Below the pieces are notes generated by a model, which was not told the origin of the DNA, made no database searches, and saw only the letters and a program-made list of their open reading frames with translations. DNA of 52,129 bases, taken from NCBI GenBank assembly GCA_964441735.1, contig CAYTVB010000013.1:1-52129 (forward strand), in the 5' to 3' direction. The translations under genes and the position numbers were made by a program. How positions within the stretch are numbered: the first letter of the stretch is position 1; each line of letters starts with the position of its first letter. Shown piece after piece: positions 40,601-48,337 of this stretch. This stretch comes from JASMTM01 sp964441735 (GTDB lineage: Bacteria > Thermotogota > Thermotogae > Petrotogales > Kosmotogaceae).

Positions 40601-42298
40601 GAAGATTTCCTTTTTGGACGTGTTTTGTCTGAAGATATTATTGATCCAATGACAGGTAAAACAGTCAAAAATCCAAAAACAGGGAAGCTTTATACAAGAA
40701 ATACCATGATAAGAGACGGAGACGAAATATTTCTTGCCAATTTCAAGCGAAATGTACCTGTCATAAAGGAAGAAGAGCTGCCGCTTGACAAGAAAATCCA
40801 TATAACAGATTATACAGAACTTGCTGAAGAGGTTACCCTTGAAGAAAAATCATATGATGCAGGAACTCAGTTGACAGGGGACATACTTCATGAATTGAAG
40901 GAAAATAGCATTAAAAAGATAAAGGTTAATGTATATCCTGCTGTTAACAAGGTGTATGTTGGTCATGAATTTAGGAACAAAGACAATATTCAGCTCGTAA
41001 AGTATCAGGAAAAAATGAGTCCGACAACATTAAAAACGCTATTGAAAGAGGGTTATGAAACAGTTGAAGTCAGACCATCAATTAAGATAAGAACAGTGCT
41101 TACCTGTGAAGCCGAACAGGGAGTATGTGCTGCATGTTATGGAATGGATCTTTCAAATCATGATGTTGTAAATGTTGGAGAATCCGTTGGTATAGTTGCT
41201 GCACAATCAATTGGTGAACCGGGCACACAGCTTACAATGAGAACATTCCACACTGGTGGTATTGCAACAGAATCAGATATTACACGTGGTTTACCAAGAG
41301 CTGAGGAATTATTTGAAGCAAGAAAAAAGCTAAAAGATCCCGAAGCATTGTTCTGTGAAGCTGATGGTTTTGTTAAGGATATGGATACAGATGAAAAAGG
41401 TCGAAGAAAACTGTTTGTTGAAACACCGGAAGGCAAGATTAAGGAATACAGTTTATCATCTGTTATCAAACCTAAGATTCATGTTGGAGATAAAGTACTG
41501 GAAGGTGAATCACTCACAACAGGTACAGTCAGACCAAGAAAACTAATGCAAAAACTTGGTATTAACCAGACAGCCATGTATTTGCTTAGAGAAATAAAGC
41601 GAGTTTATGCAGAACAGGGAGTTGAAATACATGATAAACACTTTGAGTTAATTATCAAACAGATGCTTTCCAAAGTTGAAATAACGGATCCAGGAGATAC
41701 GGAATTATTGCCAGGAACATTGATAAATATACAGAAGATTAAGAAATTCAATGAACAAATAGGTAGAAGTAACAGAAAAGTCGAAGAAAATAAAAAGACA
41801 GTTGTTGGCAGAAGATTGGCAAGAAAAGTGCTTGCTGAAGATGAAGAAGAAAAGGTTGTGACCATTGGTATCGAGGGTGAGATGATTGATAAAGAGCTCA
41901 TGAAGAAATTTGAAGAGTTCGGAATTAAAGAAATTAATATATACGATGTAGAAGAAGAAGAATACCAGAAATTGCTGGAAGAGATAGATCCTGACTTTAC
42001 TTTACCTGAAAAGATAGTTCAAATAACACCAAAGGATTACATAAAGTACAAGAGAAGACTACTAAGGATAACAAAAGCATCTCTTGAAAGTGAAGGATGG
42101 TTATCTGCAGCATCATTCCAGCAAACACCACAGGTACTCACTGAAGCATCTACCGAGGGTAAAATCGACAAACTTCTTGGTTTGAAGGAAAATGTAATAG
42201 TTGGACAGTTAATACCTGCAGGAACAGGACTTGACATGTACTCCAATATTCAAATTGAAGAAGCAGGAATGGCTGAGGAAGAGGAAGATATTGGATAA
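37625..42298 (+). CDS. rpoC: RNA polymerase beta' subunit with N-terminal insertion
   Basis: Catalytic subunit, 1,557 residues. The N-terminal zinc site is CACGKYKGKKYEGTICERC. The catalytic loop NADFDGDQMAVHVPLS places Mg-binding Asp610, Asp612 and Asp614, and PTLHRISIQSF precedes it. The trigger loop region shows ARKGSADTALRTSFAGYLTRRLVDV, and the second zinc site begins CEAEQGVCAACYG. Between about residues 150 and 350 is an insertion of barrel-sandwich-type repeats (VVSDIDGKVEV, VNDGDEVRKGDTLADRF), a lineage feature also known in Thermus and Thermotoga beta'. The ATG follows AAGGAGGG. Confidence 0.98.
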   Translation: MAVNSYMRKINSVGIGIASPERVRSWSNGEVKKPETINYRTFKPEKDGLFCEKIFGPTKDYECACGKYKGKKYEGTICERCNVKVESKDARRRKMGHIDLAAPVVHVWYLKSAPSILASVLNVTSKDLENVIYYGSRRVIEGRYVVTDPKDTDFIPGQTLYQTEYEIYSKKREFEVEQGVKVRNPKSPVVSDIDGKVEVKGDTANTDREINWIIVKTEDGVTEKYPVFEGAFIYVNDGDEVRKGDTLADRFLFEDEVLSLTEYRLFDEYYPGSFEIETETESDRPIVLITEIDDEVSQEIKKNVGDIVIENEYEAYRELYPGKVRCDYGAAAIKKLLERLDFEELKVEIEHELKGLAKSSARALKLLRRLKFVKDFIKSDNKPEWIVMNVVPVVPPDLRPMIQIEGGRFATTDLNDLYRRVINRNNRLSKLLSIGAPEIIIRNEKRMLQEAVDSLIYNGRVGKAVTDKSGRPLKSLTDLVKGKKGRFRRNLLGKRVDYSGRAVIVVGPDLKIHECGIPKRMAMELFKPFVLGKLLGSESSKSARKLKKTVIEREMPEAWEVLEDVIKGHPVLLNRAPTLHRISIQSFIPKLVEGNAVKLHPLVCAPFNADFDGDQMAVHVPLSTAAQAEAKFLMLSRYNVISPANGKPISMPGKDIIVGIYYLTTTDFEYENLEKELNEYYEELEKSGISETELKEKGRKKALEKVSWKFGMKDEALMAYDSGLIGLHDPILVQIEEEEDLTLTSIGRIIFNSIIPEKLRNYNLKFTKKHIKTLIYNCFQEYGIDRTADLLDDMMRLGFHYATVSGLTISIRDIIMYSKKEEIINNAEKKVEEIDQLYKDGYLNENNRITEIIKIWEGATQELTLKTYDEFKKHPFNPVYMMVDSGARGNIDQLKQLSGMRGLMADPSGKTIEVPILSNFRDGLKELEFFTSTHGARKGSADTALRTSFAGYLTRRLVDVAQSTTVTTPDCGTSDGTEAIELMADDVTIEKIEDFLFGRVLSEDIIDPMTGKTVKNPKTGKLYTRNTMIRDGDEIFLANFKRNVPVIKEEELPLDKKIHITDYTELAEEVTLEEKSYDAGTQLTGDILHELKENSIKKIKVNVYPAVNKVYVGHEFRNKDNIQLVKYQEKMSPTTLKTLLKEGYETVEVRPSIKIRTVLTCEAEQGVCAACYGMDLSNHDVVNVGESVGIVAAQSIGEPGTQLTMRTFHTGGIATESDITRGLPRAEELFEARKKLKDPEALFCEADGFVKDMDTDEKGRRKLFVETPEGKIKEYSLSSVIKPKIHVGDKVLEGESLTTGTVRPRKLMQKLGINQTAMYLLREIKRVYAEQGVEIHDKHFELIIKQMLSKVEITDPGDTELLPGTLINIQKIKKFNEQIGRSNRKVEENKKTVVGRRLARKVLAEDEEEKVVTIGIEGEMIDKELMKKFEEFGIKEINIYDVEEEEYQKLLEEIDPDFTLPEKIVQITPKDYIKYKRRLLRITKASLESEGWLSAASFQQTPQVLTEASTEGKIDKLLGLKENVIVGQLIPAGTGLDMYSNIQIEEAGMAEEEEDIG

Positions 42299-42314
42299 CA
42301 ATGATAATTAATAC

Positions 42315-42344
42315 AGGGGAGCTTTAAAAGCTTCCCTTTTTTTT
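42315..42344 (+). terminator. Strong intrinsic terminator after rpoC
   Basis: GGGGAGCTTT pairs with AAAGCTTCCC (one G-U), followed by eight Ts (42337-42344). It lies 18 bases after the rpoC stop and closes the ribosomal protein/RNA polymerase unit. Confidence 0.93.
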
Positions 42345-42362
42345 ATTTAAACTATGTGGTGC

Positions 42363-42368
42363 TATAAT
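42363..42368 (+). promoter_or_regulatory. Candidate -10 box for the M32 carboxypeptidase gene
   Basis: A TATAAT stands 18 bases before the start codon at 42387. Its -35 region would fall in the T tract of the rpoC terminator and is not a good match, so the evidence is modest. Confidence 0.4.
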
Positions 42369-42386
42369 TTTTTAGAGGTGGTAATG

Positions 42387-43889
42387 ATGGAGTATTTAGA
42401 AGAATTAAAGGATATAGAAAAAGAAAGATCACTTATTAATTCTGCTGTTTCGCTTTTAGCGTGGGATCAAAGAACATATATGCCAAAATCCGCTTCAGAA
42501 TACAGAGCAGACGCTATGGGATATCTAAGTGAATTATCATTCAGAAAATTTATTTCAGAAAGAATGGAACATTTAATTGAAGAGATGAAAAAAGCAAGAC
42601 GCAAAAAGTTGTTGAGCGAAAATGAAGAAAAAGTTCTTAGAATGACAGAATATGAGTTTGAATTAATCAAATCAATGCCACCGAAACTTCTAAAGGAATT
42701 AACAATAGAATCATCAAGAACAGAGGAAAAATGGGTGGAAGCGAAACAAAGTGGAGATTTTAACCTGGTAAAAGATCCATTGAGTAAGATAGTTGATCTT
42801 TCGAAAGAAATGGCAGAAAAAATTGGATATAAGGAAAATCCTTACGATGCTTTACTAAACCGTTTTGAACCAAAGATGACCTTTAGTAAGCTTAAAAATG
42901 TAATTCAATCACTAAAAATAAACCTTCTTCCCTTTATAGAACAGGTAAACAATTCAGCAGTTAAAACCTCCAGGGAATTGTTAAAAGGAAATTATAATAG
43001 GTCATCCCTGGAATCAATGTGTAAGGAACTGCTTGAAGCTATTGGATATAGCTTTGATGCGGGAAGACTCGACGAAACCGTGCATCCATTCACAATAAGC
43101 ATTTCACACAACGACACAAGGGTTCTAACAAAATATGTGACAAAAGATATAGGACCAACTATTTTTAGCACATTACATGAAGGTGGTCACGCTCTTTACG
43201 ATCAGGGTTTGCCTGAAGATTATTTATGGACTGTCCTGTATGATGGTGCTTCTTATGGTATTCACGAGTCACAATCCAGAATGATTGAGAACAATATTGG
43301 AAGAAACCGTTTTTTCTCCAGATTTCTTCTTAATTTACTAAGGAAACATTTTCCGCATTTTGAAAACATCGAACATGACAACTTTTACAGAGCTATAAAT
43401 CATGTTCAACCTTCAATGATTAGAATAGAAGCGGATGAACTTACGTATAATATTCATATAATTATTAGAACAGAAATCGAGGAAGCGTTAATAAATGAAA
43501 GAATTAGAGTATCGGACCTGCCTGAAGTATGGAATGAGAAAATGAAAAAATATCTGGGTTTGGTGCCTGAAAACGATAGTGAAGGACTTTTGCAGGATGT
43601 TCACTGGTATGCTGGAATGTTTGGTTACTTTCCGTCATACATGTTAGGTAACCTTTACGCTGCACAGTTCTACAATGTTTTAAAAAATAAGGTAGAAGAA
43701 CTGGATAGAATGCTGGAAGCCGGAGAACTAAAAAATCTTTTAAACTGGTTAAGAACAAATATACATAAAAAAGGAAAATCTTTATTTCCCGATGAACTCG
43801 TAAAGGAAGTCACAGGAGAAAAACTAAATACAGGGTATTTTATAGAGTATGTCCATAGAAAATTCTCAGAAATATACGACATTTCTTAA
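42387..43889 (+). CDS. Carboxypeptidase Taq-type metallopeptidase (M32)
   Basis: A cytoplasmic metallocarboxypeptidase of 500 residues. The zinc motif HEGGH (His264 to His268, in STLHEGGHALYDQGL) and the downstream HESQSRMIENNIGR carry the family's metal and catalytic residues. LLAWDQRTYMP near the N-terminus, RIEADELTYNIHIIIR, and HWYAGMFGYFPSYMLGNLYAAQ complete the M32 signature. I chose ATG 42387, at five bases from AGGTGG; ATG 42384 is the alternative. It probably forms its own transcription unit after the rpoC terminator. The substrate range is unknown. Confidence 0.94.
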   Translation: MEYLEELKDIEKERSLINSAVSLLAWDQRTYMPKSASEYRADAMGYLSELSFRKFISERMEHLIEEMKKARRKKLLSENEEKVLRMTEYEFELIKSMPPKLLKELTIESSRTEEKWVEAKQSGDFNLVKDPLSKIVDLSKEMAEKIGYKENPYDALLNRFEPKMTFSKLKNVIQSLKINLLPFIEQVNNSAVKTSRELLKGNYNRSSLESMCKELLEAIGYSFDAGRLDETVHPFTISISHNDTRVLTKYVTKDIGPTIFSTLHEGGHALYDQGLPEDYLWTVLYDGASYGIHESQSRMIENNIGRNRFFSRFLLNLLRKHFPHFENIEHDNFYRAINHVQPSMIRIEADELTYNIHIIIRTEIEEALINERIRVSDLPEVWNEKMKKYLGLVPENDSEGLLQDVHWYAGMFGYFPSYMLGNLYAAQFYNVLKNKVEELDRMLEAGELKNLLNWLRTNIHKKGKSLFPDELVKEVTGEKLNTGYFIEYVHRKFSEIYDIS

Positions 43890-43958
43890 TTTAAACAGAT
43901 AGGGAAAAATATAGAGTATATGTAAATCACATAGAAAGAGATGAAGGATTGAATTTGA

Positions 43959-44882
43959 ATGGAAAAATCAAAAGAAAAGCTTAAGGCCAATGTATTATTG
44001 CTTGCTGTAGTTTTGTTCTGGGGGATGACCTTTCCTCTACAAAAAATAATTCTTACAGATGGTGTGTCTCCGGTTTTTTATAATTTTATAAGATTCATCA
44101 TTGCAACAGCGATTATTGGAATTTTTGGTATAAAACAAATTAGAAAAACTACCCGCACCGATTTGGTAAAAGGATTGATTTTAGGTAGCTTTTTGGCCAG
44201 CGCATACATTTTTCAAACCTGGGGACTGGTTTATACATCATCTTCTAAAAGTGCTTTTATTACAGCTCTTTATGTAACATTTGTAGCACTACTTTCACCA
44301 ATTATTGAAAAAAGAATGCCAACAGTACTTCAAATTCTGGCTTTTGGTATTTCAATTTTCGGTCTTTATTTATTAACGTCTCCAAATGTTTCATCCTTTA
44401 ACTTTGGTGATTTATTGACCCTTCTTTGTGCTATTATGTTTGCGTTGCATGTAATATTTATTAGTGTGTTCACCGAGAATGCAGAGATCAATGAAGTTGG
44501 TTTGTTATTCCCACAACTTTTTGCTGTTGCTTTAGCTAATCTAATTTTGGTGCCTTTTATACCGGGAGAAATTACATTGAGTGTACCTATCCTGGGAGTG
44601 GCCATTTTTACCGCTTTGGTAGCTTCTATTTTTGCTGTTGCTGTACAGTTGCGCTATCAAAAATATCTGGGATCAATCAGTGCTTCGTTAATTTACGTGG
44701 GGGAACCTGCATTTGCGTTGCTGTTTTCGGTGATTATATTGAGCGAAAGTGTGGGTTTGTTGAAAGGTCTGGGTTTAGGAATAATGTTGGTTGGAGTAGC
44801 TTTTGGTAGTATTTCTTCAGCTTTTATGACCTACAGAAAAAATAGGAGAAAAAAATATGAGAACGCAAATACTTCTAATTGA
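43959..44882 (+). CDS. DMT-superfamily (EamA) transporter
   Basis: A membrane permease of 307 residues with about ten hydrophobic helices arranged as two EamA repeats. The first repeat starts VLLLAVVLFWGMTFPLQKIIL and includes LGSFLASAYIFQTWGLVYTSSSKSAFITAL. The second starts LLTLLCAIMFALHVIFISVF and ends YVGEPAFALLFSVIILSESVGL. The substrate cannot be read from sequence; family members export amino acids, metabolites or nucleotide sugars. The basic C-terminal tail runs 26 bases into the response regulator gene, which suggests co-translation. Confidence 0.88.
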   Translation: MEKSKEKLKANVLLLAVVLFWGMTFPLQKIILTDGVSPVFYNFIRFIIATAIIGIFGIKQIRKTTRTDLVKGLILGSFLASAYIFQTWGLVYTSSSKSAFITALYVTFVALLSPIIEKRMPTVLQILAFGISIFGLYLLTSPNVSSFNFGDLLTLLCAIMFALHVIFISVFTENAEINEVGLLFPQLFAVALANLILVPFIPGEITLSVPILGVAIFTALVASIFAVAVQLRYQKYLGSISASLIYVGEPAFALLFSVIILSESVGLLKGLGLGIMLVGVAFGSISSAFMTYRKNRRKKYENANTSN

Positions 44883-45519
44883 GGATGATCCACATATAAG
44901 TAAATTTGTGAGATTAGAACTTCAACATGAAGGATACGATGTAGAGCATGTTTCTGATGGAAAAAGCGCTCTGGAGAAAATAAATGTGCAAATTCCCGAT
45001 CTTGTGATACTTGATATTATGATTCCTGAGTTTGATGGATACTATGTTCTCCAAAGAATAAGAGAGGATTATTCGGATGCAGTACCTGTTATCATGCTTA
45101 CCGCAAAAAGAGAGGTTAAGGATAAGGTAAAAGGCTTAAGAAACGGTGCTGATGACTACTTAACAAAACCATTTCATATTGAAGAACTAATAGCCAGAAT
45201 TGAAGCTCAATTGCGGAGACAAAAAGGACCTGAAAGACTTAAACACAAAGAAATTACTCTGGATAGATCGTCAAGAGAGGTAAAGGTAAACGACAGAGAG
45301 ATAAAATTAAGCAAAACTGAATTTGATTTGCTTGATTTACTTATGGAAAACAAAGGAATCGTGGTTTCAAAAAACAAAATTCTCGATCAAGTATGGGGAA
45401 CCGAAGAATGGAGTAATGAGAATGTGGTGGAAGTATATGTTAATTATCTTCGAAAGAAATTAAAGGAAGCGGGTAGATATATTAATACAGTTCGGGGCGT
45501 CGGATATGTTTTCAAGTAA
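44857..45519 (+). CDS. OmpR/PhoB-type response regulator
   Basis: A two-domain transcription regulator of 220 residues. The receiver has the acidic pair in IEDDPHISKF, the phosphorylated Asp53 (LVILDIMIPEFDG), the switch residue in PVIMLTAKRE and the Lys in DDYLTKPFHIEEL. The C-terminal winged-helix domain has LSKTEFDLLDLLMENKGIVVSK, VVEVYVNYLRKKL and INTVRGVGYVFK. The ATG lies inside the end of the permease gene and the stop overlaps the kinase gene by 14 bases. Its targets are unknown; its neighbours suggest envelope or transport functions. Confidence 0.95.
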   Translation: MRTQILLIEDDPHISKFVRLELQHEGYDVEHVSDGKSALEKINVQIPDLVILDIMIPEFDGYYVLQRIREDYSDAVPVIMLTAKREVKDKVKGLRNGADDYLTKPFHIEELIARIEAQLRRQKGPERLKHKEITLDRSSREVKVNDREIKLSKTEFDLLDLLMENKGIVVSKNKILDQVWGTEEWSNENVVEVYVNYLRKKLKEAGRYINTVRGVGYVFK

Positions 45520-46822
45520 AAATTATGGATTTTCTTTATTTTTTCAACTAGTAATGAGTGTATTACTTATATCAGCAATTATTATAGGATTTTTTTCTTA
45601 TTTTGTATATATTAATTCACGTGCTGTGTTTATTAGAAACTACACCGACGAACTCAATAAAGCGTATATTAATCTTACCCATGGACCAAGATTTAACCGA
45701 CTGGATTTTAGTAAACAGGGAATGGGAAGAATGGGACCCGCAGTTACCGAACAGTTATTCATAAAAATAGATGGTGAAATTGTACAAAATCCGGATAATC
45801 TGGAAAATTACTCTTTTTTCTCTGGTTCAAAACTTGTAAATGTTAACGATAATCTATACCTGTTGTACGGTTTTAAAGATAACAACAGTGACGTCCTTCT
45901 GGGAAGTAGAATAGCAGAATACGAGCTGTTTTTGCAGGGTTTTAAAACTTCAGTTCTATTTGCTTCAATTTTTGCAATTTTGATTTCTGTTGTTATCTCT
46001 GTAATCTTGAGCAAGAGAATATCGGATCCACTAAAAAATGTGAGTAATTCGCTAAGAAAGATTGTGGTCAGTGATCTATCATCCCGTCTGAATATTAAAA
46101 CAAAAACGTTAGAGATAAAAGAACTCACAGATACTATAAACAAAGCGCTTGAAAGAATTGAAGATGGATATAGAAGACAGGAGCAGTTTTCATCAGATGT
46201 TGCTCATGAGATAATGACTCCATTAACGTCAATACTCGGGTTTTCACGAATGATAACCAGATGGGCTTCAGAAAATCGTGAAATGACTGAAGAAGCTGCA
46301 CAAAACATAGAAGAAACAGCAAAAAAACTTATAGAACTCGCTGAGAAGTTATTGATATTATCACAAACTGAATCCAGCGCAAACTTCTCGCCAGAGAGTT
46401 TGAAGGATATTGTTTCCAGTCAGATTAAAGAGTTAAAATCTTACATTGACGTTGATATTGAGACAATGATTCCAGAACAACTAAATGTAAGAACAGATGG
46501 AGAACTATTTGGCATGGCACTTAAGATCCTTATTGAAAACGCTGTAAAACATGCAAAAATTGGTATTATTAAAATTATCTGGAATGAACAAAAACGAGAA
46601 TTGCATGTTGTTGATAATGGTAAAGGGATTCCTGAAAGCGAAAAAGACAGATTATTTGAGCGTTTCTACAAAATTGATACTTCCCGAAGCAAAGAAGGTT
46701 TTGGACTGGGCCTTTCTATTTTCAAAAAAATATTAGATAAAATAGATCTTAAGGTACGGGTTGAGGATGCAAAAACACAGGGCACTGATTTTGTAATATG
46801 GGGGTGGGAAATATCCGTGTAA
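45506..46822 (+). CDS. Membrane sensor histidine kinase
   Basis: The partner kinase of the preceding regulator, 438 residues. Two transmembrane helices (about 11-33 and 148-170) flank an extracytoplasmic sensor domain of about 115 residues with no family I recognise. A HAMP domain (SKRISDPLKNVSNSLRKIV) follows, then HisKA with the phosphorylated His234 in DVAHEIMTPLTSI, where Met replaces the usual Arg or Lys of the H-box. The ATPase domain has N-box ILIENAVKHAK, G1 VVDNGKGIP, F-box LFERFYK and G2 GFGLGLSIFK. The end overlaps the next gene by 25 bases. Confidence 0.95.
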   Translation: MFSSKNYGFSLFFQLVMSVLLISAIIIGFFSYFVYINSRAVFIRNYTDELNKAYINLTHGPRFNRLDFSKQGMGRMGPAVTEQLFIKIDGEIVQNPDNLENYSFFSGSKLVNVNDNLYLLYGFKDNNSDVLLGSRIAEYELFLQGFKTSVLFASIFAILISVVISVILSKRISDPLKNVSNSLRKIVVSDLSSRLNIKTKTLEIKELTDTINKALERIEDGYRRQEQFSSDVAHEIMTPLTSILGFSRMITRWASENREMTEEAAQNIEETAKKLIELAEKLLILSQTESSANFSPESLKDIVSSQIKELKSYIDVDIETMIPEQLNVRTDGELFGMALKILIENAVKHAKIGIIKIIWNEQKRELHVVDNGKGIPESEKDRLFERFYKIDTSRSKEGFGLGLSIFKKILDKIDLKVRVEDAKTQGTDFVIWGWEISV

Positions 46823-48336
46823 TTCTCTTTATTGTGGAAACTGTAGTTTTCTGGTTTGGTATACCATATGTAATGCTTTTTCATATTGAAAATAATTATA
46901 TTTTTGTAACTGCTATTATTGGCTATATTCTCATTACATCGGGAGTATTACTTTCCTTATATTCGTCTTTTATCGCCTTTGCACAAAAAGGAAAGTGGTC
47001 TCTGATACTTGCAAATAATGATAGATTGATAATTTCAGGGCCTTACAGATTTATCAGACATCCGGTGACAACAGGGTATGTAATTTATCTTGCCGGTGTG
47101 TTTATTCTCAATCCTTCGATAACAACATTCATTATTTTGCTATCAATCTCTGTTTTTGCTGTAGTCGTGCAAATGTTACTGGAAAAGTATTGTAAAGCAA
47201 AAATTTCAGATTATGATAATTATCAATCAAAAATCCCCGCATTTATTCCTTTACCCGGTAAAAAAATACCCTTTGACTACTCTAATTCTGTGCCCCTTAT
47301 TTTTGTGATATTTAACCTGTTAATAAAACTTGCAATTCAAATAACCGTATTTCCTAAGATTAAAAGACATTCGAAAACAAAACAGAAAACACCTGTAATT
47401 TATGCCATACAGCACCAGACTCATTATGATGGGCCGGCAATATATTATTCTATAACTCACTATTTCAGACCCGTAGGAACAGCGTTGTATGTTGAAAAAC
47501 TCCCATTACTGAGAAAAATGGGAACAATACCTGTTAAACGATATGAAAGAGATATGAGAGCAATGAGAGGAATTATTAGTACATTAAAGAGTAATTTCGA
47601 TATCATTATTGCTCCAGAAGCAGCGAGAAGCTGGGATGGCGAACGATTATGTGTCAGAAAGGAAATATGGAAATTGTTCAACAGACTTGGTGTACCGATA
47701 ATACCCGTGAAATTCAACGGTGCACAGAGATTATGGCCACGATGGTCCAATTTCATTCAATTTTTTGGACACATTGTCATTGAATTTGGTGAGCCAATTA
47801 AACCTGGTGAAAAGATGGAAGAAAAATTGAAGGCCTTTCTTGACAAAGAAGATGTTTCATTCAACAGGCCATACAGACACTATCTGGGTATTAAGCGTCT
47901 GTTATGGAGATGTCCTGAATGTGGTTCTATCGGAAGTATTAAAGGTAAAATTGGTGGATTTTCCTGCGTTAACTGTAATTCTACCTGGAAAAAACCAACC
48001 GTAAACGAAGTGATTGAATTACATAAAAAAATAAGACCCGATAATATGGAAATAAATTTTCCTGTCAATGATGAAGTCAATTACAATAGTACGAAGATAA
48101 AAGCGAAAATAATGAAAGATAGGGCCATTATAGGAGATCAGGAATTTGATTTTAAAGATATCCGCACCTCTTCTATTGAAGCAAATAAAGAAAATATCTT
48201 TGGATTGGTCCACGATACACTGAGATTTTTCCCTGAGAATTCAGCATTAATGTGGAAAGAGATAATTGATCATCAGGTTGTTTTTGAGATTGGTAACAAG
48301 GATTATCACACCTATTATTGGGATGACAATTGCTAA
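46798..48336 (+). CDS. Fusion of ICMT-like membrane methyltransferase, PlsC-like acyltransferase and zinc ribbon
   Basis: A 512-residue protein of unusual make-up. Residues about 1-160 hold several transmembrane helices and the isoprenylcysteine/phospholipid methyltransferase pattern GPYRFIRHPVTTGY (81-94; RHP 87-89) with a later EKYCKAKISDYDNYQ segment. Residues about 175-360 resemble 1-acylglycerol-3-phosphate acyltransferases: HQTHYD (His206, Asp211) is the HxxxxD site and APEAARSWDG stands where FPEGTRS is expected. A zinc ribbon follows (Cys372, Cys375, Cys390, Cys393), then a C-terminal domain I do not recognise. The start is uncertain: ATG 46798 lies inside the kinase gene and lacks a clear ribosome site. 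It ends one base from the tex stop codon. Lipid-modifying activity is inferred. Confidence 0.78.
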   Translation: MGVGNIRVILFIVETVVFWFGIPYVMLFHIENNYIFVTAIIGYILITSGVLLSLYSSFIAFAQKGKWSLILANNDRLIISGPYRFIRHPVTTGYVIYLAGVFILNPSITTFIILLSISVFAVVVQMLLEKYCKAKISDYDNYQSKIPAFIPLPGKKIPFDYSNSVPLIFVIFNLLIKLAIQITVFPKIKRHSKTKQKTPVIYAIQHQTHYDGPAIYYSITHYFRPVGTALYVEKLPLLRKMGTIPVKRYERDMRAMRGIISTLKSNFDIIIAPEAARSWDGERLCVRKEIWKLFNRLGVPIIPVKFNGAQRLWPRWSNFIQFFGHIVIEFGEPIKPGEKMEEKLKAFLDKEDVSFNRPYRHYLGIKRLLWRCPECGSIGSIKGKIGGFSCVNCNSTWKKPTVNEVIELHKKIRPDNMEINFPVNDEVNYNSTKIKAKIMKDRAIIGDQEFDFKDIRTSSIEANKENIFGLVHDTLRFFPENSALMWKEIIDHQVVFEIGNKDYHTYYWDDNC

Positions 48337-48337
48337 A

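Noticed and set aside
42354..42386. Upstream ATG at 42354 as the start of the M32 carboxypeptidase
   Set aside because: It would put the TATAAT and the ribosome site inside the coding region; ATG 42387 has correct ribosome-site spacing and fits the family N-terminus.
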